From positions 1,116,001-1,180,000 of the forward strand of contig NZ_JACHMK010000001.1 in assembly GCF_014208035.1 (NCBI RefSeq): 64,000 nucleotides of DNA, read 5' to 3'. Each line of letters starts with the position of its first letter. Position 1 is the stretch's first letter. This document shows, piece by piece, positions 24,816 through 34,530 of the stretch. Made by a program: the position numbers and the translations under genes. Below the pieces are notes generated by a model, which saw nothing but the letters and a program-made list of their open reading frames with translations, had not been told where the DNA came from and searched no databases. Source of the stretch: Schaalia hyovaginalis (GTDB taxonomy: Bacteria; Actinomycetota; Actinomycetes; Actinomycetales; Actinomycetaceae).

Positions 24816-25130
24816 ATGAACGCTACTCCCGCCGCCGCGCCGCTTCTCCGCACAGAACTCGGCGACGTCCTGCGCGGCATCCGTCGCGCCCAGGGGCGGA
24901 CCTTGCGGGAGGTCTCCCTGGAGGCCCAGGTCTCCCTCGGCTATCTCTCCGAGGTCGAGCGGGGTCAGAAGGAGGCGTCGTCCGAGCTCCTCGAGGCGAT
25001 CGCGACCGCCCTCGGCGTTCCGCTCTGGTTCGTCCTGCGCGAGGTGTCCGATCGCATGGCGATCCTCGAGGGGACGGTCGTGCCCGACACCGTTCCCGAC
25101 GACATGGTCCCCGTGACCCTGATCTCCTGA
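24816..25130 (+). CDS. XRE-family transcriptional regulator, ClgR-like
   Basis: A 104-aa single-domain Cro/CI-type regulator. The HTH covers residues of roughly 14-70 ([20 protein letters not shown], then [21 protein letters not shown]). Its place between pgsA and recA and the [14 protein letters not shown] recognition helix match ClgR, which controls Clp protease genes in actinobacteria; orthology is inferred from synteny. The start at 24816 is set by the leaderless -10; the longer frame from 24777 would begin within the promoter. Confidence 0.85.
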   Translation: MNATPAAAPLLRTELGDVLRGIRRAQGRTLREVSLEAQVSLGYLSEVERGQKEASSELLEAIATALGVPLWFVLREVSDRMAILEGTVVPDTVPDDMVPVTLIS

Positions 25131-25141
25131 TCGCGCCCCGG

Positions 25142-25375
25142 GTGAAGTCTTCGGAATTCTGGGACGCGGTCGACGCGGTCTTCGGCCCGCGTCTGGGCCG
25201 CTCCTACGCGGCGGACATGTATCTTCCCGGCGTGGCGGGCACCTGCGTCGAGGCCCTTGAAAGGGGCGTGCCGCCTCTGGAGGTCTGGCACGCGCTCGTC
25301 GAGGAGACGGGCGCGGGCGAGGCCGCGAAGTGGATTCATCGCCTTGATGAGAAGGCGCGGCGGAGCCTCCTCTGA
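25142..25375 (+). CDS. DUF3046 protein
   Basis: A 77-aa conserved actinobacterial protein of unknown function, almost always found next to recA. Recognisable features are the opening EFWDAVDAVFGP and the closing WHALVEETG with a short basic C-terminus. GTG start at 25142, 11 bases after the regulator stop. No membrane segment or signal peptide. It may be cotranscribed with the regulator upstream. Confidence 0.85.
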   Translation: MKSSEFWDAVDAVFGPRLGRSYAADMYLPGVAGTCVEALERGVPPLEVWHALVEETGAGEAAKWIHRLDEKARRSLL

Positions 25376-25491
25376 CCCTCCTCCTCTCGTCGGGCCCCGC
25401 TCCTGCGGTGCCGGGGCGTCGCCTCGTCCGCCTCGCGGGATCGATCCGCGGAATGGAAGCGCCCGGCGCCACGCCGGGGCCCCGACGCACC

Positions 25492-25507
25492 TCGAACACC
25501 TGTTCCA
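25492..25507. promoter_or_regulatory. LexA (SOS) box upstream of recA
   Basis: TCGAACACCTGTTCCA matches the actinobacterial LexA consensus TCGAAC-N4-GTTCGA with one mismatch. It lies about 170 bases before the recA start, in the 300-base gap that otherwise shows no gene. Confidence 0.8.
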
Positions 25508-25676
25508 TGTAGACTCGTGCGCGACGACTCCGGGATCCTCCATCCACAGTCCGGATAGGGGGCTCTCGCAGATGCCCATGGTCAGGCATACAGTCGTCGC
25601 GTCTCCCCGGAGAGGGGAGGCCGCACCGACCAGACGATCCGTGAGTCGGAGAGGCTCGAACCGTTGAGAGGACACC

Positions 25677-26768
<1,092 letters not shown>

Positions 26769-26774
26769 TCGCTC

Positions 26775-27383
26775 ATGGTGCGCTACCTCGATCCGGAGGA
26801 TCATCCCGAGCTCGGTGAGGCCGAGCGGAAGCGGAAGGATCCCGCCGAGCGGCTGGCGAGGATCCGCGAACGCAACGCGGCCCTGTCGGGCGCGAAGGCG
26901 ATCGAGGCGGCGCGCGAGGTCGCCCTCCGGCAGCTCGATTCGCGCTCCCGGTCGAAGGGGGAGCTGCGACGGGCGATCGAAGGCAGGGGATTCGCCCCCG
27001 AGATCGCCGACGAGGTCCTCGACCGCCTGGAGCGCGTGGGGCTGATCGATGACGAGGCCTTCGCCCGCGCGATCGTCTCGGATCGCTTCCGCGGTTCGGG
27101 CAAGTCCGGGCGCGCACTTGCTGAGGAGATGCGGCGCAAGGGCCTCGACGAGGACGCGATCGCGAGTGCGATGTCGTCCATCGACCAGGAGGAGCTCCGC
27201 GAGCGGGCCGCCGAGCTCGTCGCCAAGAAGCTGCGGACGATGCCCGGCGTCCCGAGGGAGGCCGCCTATCGGCGCCTCGCCGGGATGCTGGCCCGTAAGG
27301 GCTACTCGCCCGGGCTCAGTCGCGAAGTCGTCGCGGAGGCGCTGGAAATGCGGGAGGCCCTTGAAAGGTCGACGATCGACTGA
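26775..27383 (+). CDS. recX: RecA regulator RecX
   Basis: RecX binds and limits RecA filaments. The 202-aa protein has the three-helix repeats of the family: LDSRSRSKGELRRAIEGRG, VLDRLERVGLIDDEAFARAI and the C-terminal YRRLAGMLARKGYSPGLSREV. It starts 6 bases after recA. The next gene is convergent (18-base gap) and belongs to the fucoside cassette, whereas in related genomes miaB usually follows. Confidence 0.94.
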   Translation: MVRYLDPEDHPELGEAERKRKDPAERLARIRERNAALSGAKAIEAAREVALRQLDSRSRSKGELRRAIEGRGFAPEIADEVLDRLERVGLIDDEAFARAIVSDRFRGSGKSGRALAEEMRRKGLDEDAIASAMSSIDQEELRERAAELVAKKLRTMPGVPREAAYRRLAGMLARKGYSPGLSREVVAEALEMREALERSTID

Positions 27384-27401
27384 TCGTCTTTTCGCGGATG
27401 C

Positions 27402-28103
27402 TCAGTGCGGTCGCGCGCCGCGCGTGGGATCGGGCAAGGGATGCAGGTGGGTGAGCCACTCGAGCGAGTCCTGGATATGAGCGGTCATCAGTGCTGAAGC
27501 GAGGACGGGATCGCGCTCGGACATCGCTTTGGCGATGCGGCGATGCGCCGCGTCGCTCAGCTGCTTGAACTCGCCGTGAACGAGAAGGTGGTAATCGGCT
27601 CCCCGGTGGTGGATGGCTCCGAGCAGCGCCGCAATCATGGGATCCCCTGCGGCTTCGATGATCCGCAAATGGAACTCCTGATCCCGTTCCTCGAAGGAAG
27701 GATCGTTGACGCTGAGAGCGGCGACTTCTTCGGCGAGCGAGCTCAGCTGACGAAGCTCCTCGTCGCTCATGCGCACCGTCGCCTGTGCCGTGACATGGGA
27801 TTCCAGGACCTGCCTGAGGGGGAAGAGTTCGAGAAGTCGCTCGAGGGGCAAGAGCGGAACGACCATTGACAGGCCGGTCATGAGCTTGGGTGCGGACAAG
27901 TCCGAAACGGTGAGGCGTCCGCCGGGTTGGGACTCAAGGACGCCGACGGCGACGAGCATCTTTTGAGCTTCGCGCAGGGAGCTTCGAGACAGGCCGAAAC
28001 GATCGGAGAGCTCGATTTCACCCGGAAGGCGTTGACCCGGTGCGAGCTCGCCCGTCGCGAGCATCGTGCAGAGTGCGGATCGTGCATCGTCGACGGCGCT
28101 CAA
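27402..28103 (-). CDS. GntR/FadR-family regulator of the fucosidase operon
   Basis: A 233-aa regulator with an N-terminal winged helix (GQRLPGEIELSDRFGLSRSS, then LREAQKML) and a C-terminal all-helical FCD ligand domain (FHLRIIEAAGDPMIAALLGA). The TTG at 28103 is chosen: AAAGGA lies 5 bases upstream and the palindrome TTGTCGGACAA (28123-28133) then falls in its leader, ready for autorepression. The alternative TTG at 28133 would overlap that operator. It is transcribed divergently from the fucosidase gene and probably senses a fucose-derived ligand (inference). Confidence 0.88.
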   Translation of the reverse strand: MSAVDDARSALCTMLATGELAPGQRLPGEIELSDRFGLSRSSLREAQKMLVAVGVLESQPGGRLTVSDLSAPKLMTGLSMVVPLLPLERLLELFPLRQVLESHVTAQATVRMSDEELRQLSSLAEEVAALSVNDPSFEERDQEFHLRIIEAAGDPMIAALLGAIHHRGADYHLLVHGEFKQLSDAAHRRIAKAMSERDPVLASALMTAHIQDSLEWLTHLHPLPDPTRGARPH

Positions 28104-28122
28104 AACAGTCCTTTCGCTTGAA

Positions 28123-28133
28123 TTGTCGGACAA
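28123..28133. promoter_or_regulatory. GntR operator, proximal site
   Basis: TTGTCGGACAA, a near-perfect 11-bp palindrome in the divergent intergenic region. FadR-type GntR proteins bind short palindromes like this (N-GT-N-AC-type). Confidence 0.6.
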
Positions 28134-28175
28134 GAATCCGATAATTCCATGTTTGTTGTGTGAAATATCTAGCTT

Positions 28176-28186
28176 TTGTCGGACAG
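28176..28186. promoter_or_regulatory. GntR operator, distal site by the fucosidase promoter
   Basis: TTGTCGGACAG, one base different from the site at 28123 and 53 bp away centre to centre (five helical turns). TAATCT (28194-28199) just downstream is a plausible -10 for the fucosidase operon, so bound repressor would block it. Confidence 0.6.
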
Positions 28187-28236
28187 AGGTGGGTAATCTA
28201 ACGAATCAAGGTTAGACGCACGTTGAGGAGCGCCGC

Positions 28237-29559
28237 ATGATCGAGGCACAGACCTGGGACCAACTCGATGCTCGCCCGATCCCACCGTGGTATCCCGCGG
28301 CGAAGTTCGGAATCTTCATCCATTGGGGTCCTTTCTCGGTCCCCGCTTGGCGGACGCCGTCTGACGAGCTCTTCGGCGGCTATGCGGAGTGGTACTACGC
28401 CTCGGTGTACGGGAATTATCGGAACGCCGATGGCGACTACCATGCGCGCACGTGGGGAGAGGGCTTCTCATACCGCGACTTCGCACCTCTCCTCACCGCT
28501 GAGCGCTTCGATCCCCATGATTGGGCGGCGCTCTTCAGGGACGCCGGCGCCCGCTACGTCGTTCTGACCTCGAAGCACCATGACGGCTACTGCATGTGGC
28601 CGACGAGCAATCCGCACAAGACGAACTGGAATGCCGGGGACGTCGGTCCCAGGCGGGACATTCTCGGAGAACTCGCCGGCGCCGTCCGCGCTGAGGGAAT
28701 GAGAATGGGGCTCTATTACTCGATGCCCGAATGGGAGACCCACAGGAGTCACCGCTGCGATGGCGGGTACTTCATTCCCGAAGCCGATGCCAGAAAGTTC
28801 GGGATCGATCCGGACGCGTATCCGGATGAGGTCCTTCACGCCCAGTGGAAGGAGCTCAACGAGCGCTATGCGCCATCGGTGATTTACACGGACGGTGGTG
28901 AATGGGACCTCGATGAGGAGTACACGCGCACCCGGGAGCTTCTGACATGGCTGTACGAGGAATCGCCGAATCGGAATGAAGTCGTCGTCAATGACCGCAT
29001 GCACGTCGGCATGCCGGGGAACCACGGTGATTACTTCTCCACCGAGTACTGCGACATCGAAGGTTACGGCTCGCACCAGCCTTGGGAGGAGAGCCGAGGC
29101 ATCGGTAAGTCCTACGGCTACAACCAGGCGGAAGCGGAGGAGGATTATTCAACGGCTGCTGAACTCCTCGATTTGCTCGTCAGCACCGTCGGCCGCGGCG
29201 GAAACCTGTTGCTGAACATCGGTCCCAAGGCCGACGGGACGATCCCGGAGATTCAACGGCGCCGCCTCCTCGACATCGGATCATGGCTCAAGGCCAACGG
29301 CGATGCGATCTACGACACCATGCCGGTCGATCTTGATCTGCCCGAAGGCGCTTACGCAGTGGAACGCGATGGCTTGCTTTACATCCTGCTCACGAGCGAT
29401 GGCCCGGAAGCGCTCGAACTGCCGCAGGGCATCACCCGCGTTGAAGATCTTGCGAGCGGGGAGCCGATCGAGATCGAAGAAGGGTGCATTCATCCCCAGC
29501 GCAACAGACAACTCCCGTGCGCAATGGCGTGCACGATGGAAGGAAGGACACTGTCATGA
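28237..29559 (+). CDS. GH29 alpha-L-fucosidase
   Basis: This enzyme removes alpha-linked L-fucose from glycans. The 440-aa protein has the GH29 hallmarks FGIFIHWGPFSVP (24-36), TSKHHDGYCMW (111-121) and the nucleophile Asp219 in VIYTDGGEWD. There is no signal peptide, so it acts on imported oligosaccharides. The start at 28237 has GAGGAG 6 bases upstream. The last 25 or so residues are Cys-rich and atypical, and the stop overlaps the next gene (ATGA). It is likely repressed by the divergent GntR protein. Its accessory position between recX and cinA suggests acquisition for host mucin or milk glycans. Confidence 0.93.
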   Translation: MIEAQTWDQLDARPIPPWYPAAKFGIFIHWGPFSVPAWRTPSDELFGGYAEWYYASVYGNYRNADGDYHARTWGEGFSYRDFAPLLTAERFDPHDWAALFRDAGARYVVLTSKHHDGYCMWPTSNPHKTNWNAGDVGPRRDILGELAGAVRAEGMRMGLYYSMPEWETHRSHRCDGGYFIPEADARKFGIDPDAYPDEVLHAQWKELNERYAPSVIYTDGGEWDLDEEYTRTRELLTWLYEESPNRNEVVVNDRMHVGMPGNHGDYFSTEYCDIEGYGSHQPWEESRGIGKSYGYNQAEAEEDYSTAAELLDLLVSTVGRGGNLLLNIGPKADGTIPEIQRRRLLDIGSWLKANGDAIYDTMPVDLDLPEGAYAVERDGLLYILLTSDGPEALELPQGITRVEDLASGEPIEIEEGCIHPQRNRQLPCAMACTMEGRTLS

Positions 29560-31046
29560 AATCCCGCACCGAAGATCAGCTATCGCCGGATCCGCTGAAG
29601 AAAGCGCGAGCGACGAGACCACTGCGCTTCTGGCACGCTCTCGTCCCCGTCGCACTCCTGGTGATATTCATCATCTGGGGCATGATTCTGGGCCCGCGCA
29701 TCTTCGACCTTCCTTCGTGGCCCCTGGAGTTCACCTTCCTCTTCTCTGCGATCTGCACATGGCTGCTGCTCTTCTACCTGGGGTTCTCCTTCGAAGACGT
29801 CACGCAGGCGATGGCGGACCGGACTCGAACGGCGCTCCCCGCCATCTGGATGCTCATGGCCATCGGCGTGCTCATCGGAGCTTGGACGGCATCCGGCACG
29901 ATCCCGATGCTCGTCCACTACGGGATGCTCATGATCGATCCCTCGTGGATCTACGTCGTCGCCCTGCTCCTCACATCCCTGTTCTCCGTCTTGACCGGCA
30001 CATCGTGGGGATCGGTGGGAACGATTGGCGTCGTCCTCATCAACATAGGCGTCGCGACTGACGCGAATCTCGGTCTCCTTGCAGCGGCCATCATCTCGGG
30101 CGGCTACTTCGGAGACAAGATGTCGCCCCTGTCCGATACGACCAATATGGCTTCGATGGGTGCGGGGGTCCCTCTCTACGCCCACGTGCGTTCGATGCTC
30201 AACACCACGGGGCCCGCATACATCATCGCGCTCATCCTGACGACGGCATTCGGTTTCGCTCAACCTGTTCGGAGCGCGGGCGTGGACGTTTCGTCCTTCA
30301 CTCAACCGGTTGCGGAGGACCTCGCGACGGCGTTCAGTTTCAACATCCTCGTGTGGGTGCCGCTGCTCGTGATGCTCGTCGGCGCAGCGCTTCGCCTGCC
30401 GCCGTTGCCAACGCTCCTGTATTCAGCCGCCTCGGGCGCCCTCGTCGCACTTGTCGCTCAGGGGTTCAGCTTCGAGAACGTCATCCAGTCGCTGATCAAC
30501 GGAGTGACGATCGAAATGACCGGCGCTGAGGTCGGAGAACAGGCGATCGCGATCATCCAGCGGGGCGGTCTGTACTCGATGGCGAGTGCCGTCCTCATCA
30601 CTCTGTGCGTCTTCATGTACATCGGCTCGCTCGATCTCATCAAGGCCATGGGCACCGTGGTCGATAAGGCATTCGGACGGGTGAAGTCGCGGCCGGGCAT
30701 CATCCTCGCCTCCCTCATCAGCTCCGCCTTCATCAACGGCTTCTCGTCGAACCAATACGCCACGAGCTTCATCGTCGGTACGGCATTCGGCCCGAAGTAC
30801 GAGGAAGCGGGCATCCCCCGCAAGGTGCTGTCACGGTCCATCGAGGACTATGGAACCTTCATCGAACCGATGCTTCCCTGGACGACGACCGGCGTGTACA
30901 TGATCGGCACTCTGGGAGTCGCCTATTCCGAATACGTGCCCTACATGTTCTTGCAATGGGCGAACTTCATCATTGCGCCGCTCCTTGCGATCACGGGGAT
31001 CGGGTGCTTCTACAACGAGGCTCGCCGGACGAAAGCGGAGGGCTGA
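29556..31046 (+). CDS. NhaC-family Na+/H+ antiporter-like transporter
   Basis: A 496-aa membrane protein with about eleven hydrophobic helices. NhaC signatures include LTGTSWGSVGTIGV, GGYFGDKMSPLSDTTNMAS and SRSIEDYGTFIEPMLPW. The start is the ATG at 29556 (ATGA overlap with the fucosidase, AAGGAAGGA upstream). NhaC relatives exchange Na+, malate or lactate with protons; next to a fucosidase it might export a fucose fermentation product or drive uptake, but substrate cannot be told from sequence. No fucose permease or catabolic gene lies nearby. Confidence 0.88.
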   Translation: MKSRTEDQLSPDPLKKARATRPLRFWHALVPVALLVIFIIWGMILGPRIFDLPSWPLEFTFLFSAICTWLLLFYLGFSFEDVTQAMADRTRTALPAIWMLMAIGVLIGAWTASGTIPMLVHYGMLMIDPSWIYVVALLLTSLFSVLTGTSWGSVGTIGVVLINIGVATDANLGLLAAAIISGGYFGDKMSPLSDTTNMASMGAGVPLYAHVRSMLNTTGPAYIIALILTTAFGFAQPVRSAGVDVSSFTQPVAEDLATAFSFNILVWVPLLVMLVGAALRLPPLPTLLYSAASGALVALVAQGFSFENVIQSLINGVTIEMTGAEVGEQAIAIIQRGGLYSMASAVLITLCVFMYIGSLDLIKAMGTVVDKAFGRVKSRPGIILASLISSAFINGFSSNQYATSFIVGTAFGPKYEEAGIPRKVLSRSIEDYGTFIEPMLPWTTTGVYMIGTLGVAYSEYVPYMFLQWANFIIAPLLAITGIGCFYNEARRTKAEG

Positions 31047-31182
31047 CAGCGCTTCGCCCCTCAGATCTCCCCGTTTGCATCCGTCTGAAGCGTTCCCTGC
31101 CCGAGTCGGTCGATCCGCCAGGACTCGGGCGGGGAGCTCTCATCACGGCTCCGCGGAATGCGGGTGTGAGCGTTCGACGATC

Positions 31183-31188
31183 TAGGCT
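31183..31188 (+). promoter_or_regulatory. -10 element for leaderless cinA mRNA
   Basis: TAGGCT followed by 6 bases and the ATG at 31195. Confidence 0.5.
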
Positions 31189-31194
31189 GAATGG

Positions 31195-31689
31195 ATGAAC
31201 GACGAGGAGCTTCGAGCATTAGTGGGGGAACTGGCGGCCGGGGGCGCGCTGCTCGCAACGGCCGAGTCCCTCACGGGAGGAGCGTTGTCCGCGAGGATCG
31301 TCGATGTCCCCGGGGCCTCGAGGGTCTTCCTGGGTGGTGTGACGACTTACGCGACGCCCCTCAAGGCGGCGATCCTCGGTGTCGATCCGGAGGTCCTGGA
31401 CAGCGCGGGTCCCGTGGACCCGCGCGTCGCGATCGCGATGGCCGAGGGCGTCCGCGCCCTCATGGGAGCCGACTTCGGACTGGCCACGACGGGAGTCGCG
31501 GGTCCCGGTCCGCAGGACGGGCACCCTGCCGGGACCGTGTACATCGCGATCGCGACACCGACGATGAGCACTCATCGGCTCTTGGCCCTCTCGGGAACCC
31601 GGGCGCAGATCCGCGCACGGACCGTGGATCGCGCCCTCGAGCTCCTCGCTGAAGCGCTCAGATCGGGAGATGGCGCGAAGGCCGACTAG
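31195..31689 (+). CDS. cinA: CinA C-terminal domain protein, NMN amidohydrolase (PncC-like)
   Basis: A 164-aa stand-alone CinA C-terminal domain, which deamidates nicotinamide mononucleotide in other bacteria. Signatures: [20 protein letters not shown] (21-40), [17 protein letters not shown] and [20 protein letters not shown]. The N-terminal MoaB-like domain of full CinA is absent, as is normal in actinobacteria. It starts at leaderless spacing from a -10. The miaB promoter lies inside its end. Confidence 0.9.
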   Translation: MNDEELRALVGELAAGGALLATAESLTGGALSARIVDVPGASRVFLGGVTTYATPLKAAILGVDPEVLDSAGPVDPRVAIAMAEGVRALMGADFGLATTGVAGPGPQDGHPAGTVYIAIATPTMSTHRLLALSGTRAQIRARTVDRALELLAEALRSGDGAKAD

Positions 31690-31692
31690 ACT
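31687..31692 (+). promoter_or_regulatory. -10 element for leaderless miaB mRNA
   Basis: TAGACT overlapping the cinA stop, then 7 bases and the ATG at 31700. It decides the miaB start over the ATG at 31670. Confidence 0.6.
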
Positions 31693-31699
31693 GCTCGCG

Positions 31700-33241
31700 A
31701 TGAACGCCGAAGAGATCCACGACCTGCGCGCCCCCCGGATGCCGCGCACCTACGCCATCCGCACCCTCGGATGCCAGATGAACGAGCACGATTCCGAACG
31801 AATGGCGGGCCTGCTCGAACAGGCCGGCCTCGTACCGGTGTCGCGAGTCCCCGAACTGGCCGGACGGGCCACGGACGCGGGCGATCAGGGTGCCGACGTC
31901 GTGGTGATCAACACCTGCTCGGTCCGTGAGAACGCTGCGACGCGCCTCTTCGGGAACCTCGGCCAGCTCGCCGCCGTCAAACGCGAGCGTCCGGGAATGC
32001 AGATCGCCGTCGGCGGATGCCTCGCCCAGCAGATGCGCGAGGGCATCATCGAGAAGGCCCCCTGGGTCGATGCGGTCTTCGGAACGCACAACATCGACGT
32101 CTTGCCCGCCCTGCTCAAACGCGCTCAACACAATCGCGAGGCGGCGGTCGAGATCGAGGAGTCCCTCAAGGTCTTCCCCTCGACTCTGCCCACGCACCGC
32201 GAAAGCGCCTACGCGGCCTGGGTGTCGATCTCGGTCGGCTGCAACAACACCTGCACCTTCTGCATCGTTCCGCATCTTCGCGGTCGTGAACGCGATCGCC
32301 GCCCCGGGGAGATCCTCGCCGAGGTCGAGGCGGTCGTCGCCCAAGGAGCCATCGAGGTGAGCCTCCTCGGCCAGAACGTGAACTCCTACGGCGTGGGCTT
32401 CGGTGAACGGGGCGCCTTCGCGGGCCTCCTGCGCGCGGTGGGCGGCATCGAGGGACTGGAGAGGGTGCGTTTCACCAGCCCCCATCCGGCCGCATTCACC
32501 GACGACGTCATCGCCGCGATGGCCGAGACCGAAACGGTGATGCCGAGCCTGCACATGCCCCTGCAGTCCGGCTCGGACGCCGTGCTCCGACAGATGCGGC
32601 GTTCGTACCGGCGCGACCGCTTCATGGGCATCCTCGACCGGGTGCGCGCCTCGATCCCGGAAGCGGCGATCACGACTGACATCATCGTCGGCTTCCCCGG
32701 TGAGACCGAGGAGGACTTCCTCAAGACCCTCGAGGTCGTCGAAGAGGCGCGTTTCGCCTCGGCATTCACCTTCCTGTACTCGCCGCGGCCCGGAACCCCG
32801 GCTGCTGATCGCGACGATCAGGTGGACCCGCAGGTCGCGCTCGAACGCTATCAGCGCCTCATCGCGCTCCAGGAGAGGATCTGCGAGGAGGACAATGCGG
32901 CCCTCGCAGGCCACGAGGTCGAAGTGCTCATCGCGCAGGGGGAGGGGCGCAAGGACGGGGCGACCCGCCGCATCTCCGGGCGCGCCCGGGACAACCGCCT
33001 CGTGCACGTCGGCATTCCCGCGGGTCTGCCGGATTCCGATCTGCCGCGTCCCGGTGACGTCGTGAACGCGGTCGTCACTCACGGCGCACCGCACCACCTC
33101 ATCGCAGACTCCGGTCTGCAAGGCGGGCTCTGGCGGGTCCGCAGGACGCGGGCGGGCGACGCCTGGGAGGCGCGTCAAGCATCCGAGGCGGATGAACGAG
33201 TCTCCTTGGGAATGCCGACGCTGAGGATCGGGCGGCCCTGA
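31700..33241 (+). CDS. miaB: tRNA-2-methylthio-N6-dimethylallyladenosine synthase MiaB
   Basis: A radical-SAM enzyme that adds the methylthio group to i6A37 of tRNAs. The 513-aa protein has the UPF0004 domain with Cys25 ([12 protein letters not shown]), Cys in NTCSVRENA and in GGCLAQ, the radical SAM CxxxCxxC ([16 protein letters not shown]) and a C-terminal TRAM domain ([20 protein letters not shown]). miaA, which makes its substrate, lies 1.3 kb downstream. A bidirectional terminator follows. Confidence 0.96.
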   Translation: MNAEEIHDLRAPRMPRTYAIRTLGCQMNEHDSERMAGLLEQAGLVPVSRVPELAGRATDAGDQGADVVVINTCSVRENAATRLFGNLGQLAAVKRERPGMQIAVGGCLAQQMREGIIEKAPWVDAVFGTHNIDVLPALLKRAQHNREAAVEIEESLKVFPSTLPTHRESAYAAWVSISVGCNNTCTFCIVPHLRGRERDRRPGEILAEVEAVVAQGAIEVSLLGQNVNSYGVGFGERGAFAGLLRAVGGIEGLERVRFTSPHPAAFTDDVIAAMAETETVMPSLHMPLQSGSDAVLRQMRRSYRRDRFMGILDRVRASIPEAAITTDIIVGFPGETEEDFLKTLEVVEEARFASAFTFLYSPRPGTPAADRDDQVDPQVALERYQRLIALQERICEEDNAALAGHEVEVLIAQGEGRKDGATRRISGRARDNRLVHVGIPAGLPDSDLPRPGDVVNAVVTHGAPHHLIADSGLQGGLWRVRRTRAGDAWEARQASEADERVSLGMPTLRIGRP

Positions 33242-33413
33242 GGCTCGGGCGGCGCTGAACGAGCATGCCCGCCGCACGGTGAATGTTTCGATTCGGTGAC
33301 GATCGCTCGGAAGTGCCCGACGCGGTCGAGAGCCTGGCTTACCTTTAACTGCGGCGGTTCTCACAACGGTGTGAGGCCGCTCCGCCGGGGTGACAGCGGC
33401 CCCGGCCCGATGA

Positions 33414-33445
33414 AACGGCCCCCGCGAGCATTCGCGGGGGCCGTT
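33414..33445. terminator. Bidirectional terminator between miaB and the YbjN pair
   Basis: A 14-bp perfect stem (33414-33427 with 33432-33445) and a GCAT loop, flanked by AA/TT ends. It lies between convergent genes and can serve both strands. The rest of the 220-base gap shows no gene. Confidence 0.75.
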
Positions 33446-33461
33446 CGGCGTCGAACCCGGG

Positions 33462-34025
33462 TCATTCGCCTTCGAACAGCGCGGGCAACTCCGTCTTCGC
33501 TTGGAGGGCGACGGAGATCCCCCGGCGGATCATGGCGTGGATCTGGCGATCAGAGAGCCCCTCAGCCACGAAGAACCGCGTCGCGAGGACGAGGGCGGAT
33601 CCTGATTCGGCCTCCACGGGGAAGACGGTGGGCTGGAGGTGGTCCAGATTCCAGGCGTTCGCGATGGCGTTGAGCCTCTCGCTCGGCAACTCCCGGGCCG
33701 TCTCGGGCAGGTCGAGGCGGCACTCGACCTGGAGCCAGGGCGCATCGGCCGGTTCGCGGTGCGCCTGGATCCGCAGCCCCTCGATCTCGGTGAGGACGAT
33801 GAATTCTCCCGAAGCATGGGGGAGCCCGTCCCCGGCCATCACCGCCTCGATGCGCTCGACGGTGACGGGAGCGACCTCGGTACCCCACTTCTCAGCGGCC
33901 GCATCAGGAGCCATCCGAACGGAGGGCGCCGGCTCGTGCCCGCTCGACGCGGACGATGCGGGGGAGGGGACCGCGAAGACCGCGTCCTCGTCGGACTCGA
34001 AGGTCCATGACTTCCATTCAGGCAT
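33462..34025 (-). CDS. YbjN-domain protein (second of pair)
   Basis: A 187-aa protein with a YbjN/T3SS-chaperone-like fold: VTVERIEAVMAGDGLP, an RLDLPETARELPSERLNAIA segment and the ALVLATRFFVAEGLSDRQIH end. The first 50 residues are a polar Ala/Ser/Pro linker. The start at 34025 overlaps the preceding gene by 8 bases, with GGAGGC upstream of it. Function unknown; such pairs are common between miaB and miaA in actinobacteria. Confidence 0.75.
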   Translation of the reverse strand: MPEWKSWTFESDEDAVFAVPSPASSASSGHEPAPSVRMAPDAAAEKWGTEVAPVTVERIEAVMAGDGLPHASGEFIVLTEIEGLRIQAHREPADAPWLQVECRLDLPETARELPSERLNAIANAWNLDHLQPTVFPVEAESGSALVLATRFFVAEGLSDRQIHAMIRRGISVALQAKTELPALFEGE

Positions 34026-34464
34026 GGGGAGCCTCCTCGGCCCACTGGTCGGGGTACTGCGCGTCGAGTCGGTTCTGCATCGCGATCGCCGACATGACGA
34101 ACTGGGAGAGCTCTCCGCGGAGCTGCGCATCGGTGGCCCCGACGGCCCAGTTGAAGCAGTGGAGGAAGCGGACGGAGACCGTGGAGTCCTCATTCGCGAG
34201 GGTCGTCGCCTTCGGCAGGTAGGTCGCTGCGTTGAGGGTCCGCACCGTTTCGTTGAGGGCGTCGGTGTACGAGGCGTGGAAACGACGCGGATAGTCGCTG
34301 ACGCCCTGAACGGGACGGCCCTCGGGGACGATGATGCGGATCGTGCGCGACGGCAGGAGCGCCGCCACCTGGCCACGGTCGGAGACGAAGGGGAAGACGC
34401 CCATCGATTCCAATGCGGCGCTGATCCGCTCGACCGTCACCGGCCGCGCATCTGTTGAGCTCAT
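34018..34464 (-). CDS. YbjN-domain protein (first of pair)
   Basis: A 148-aa paralogue of the gene that follows it: VTVERISAALESMGVFPFVS, YPRRFHASYTDALNETVRTL and FLHCFNWAVGATDAQLRGEL. The ATG at 34464 lies 6 bases after TACAGT, i.e. it is leaderless. No membrane segments. The two share the VTVERI opening and probably arose by duplication; they may form a complex (inference). Confidence 0.75.
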   Translation of the reverse strand: MSSTDARPVTVERISAALESMGVFPFVSDRGQVAALLPSRTIRIIVPEGRPVQGVSDYPRRFHASYTDALNETVRTLNAATYLPKATTLANEDSTVSVRFLHCFNWAVGATDAQLRGELSQFVMSAIAMQNRLDAQYPDQWAEEAPHA

Positions 34465-34470
34465 GCCACC

Positions 34471-34476
34471 ACTGTA
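34471..34476 (-). promoter_or_regulatory. -10 element for the leaderless YbjN-pair mRNA
   Basis: TACAGT on the minus strand, 6 bases before the ATG whose first base is 34464. Confidence 0.55.
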
Positions 34477-34518
34477 TCGCCTGGAGGCGGGCGGGCGCCC
34501 CGGCGCGGAGGGGAATCG

Positions 34519-34524
34519 TAGAAT
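34519..34524 (+). promoter_or_regulatory. -10 element for leaderless miaA mRNA
   Basis: TAGAAT, 6 bases before the GTG at 34531 (an ATG follows at 34534). Confidence 0.55.
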
Positions 34525-34530
34525 GCCCGG

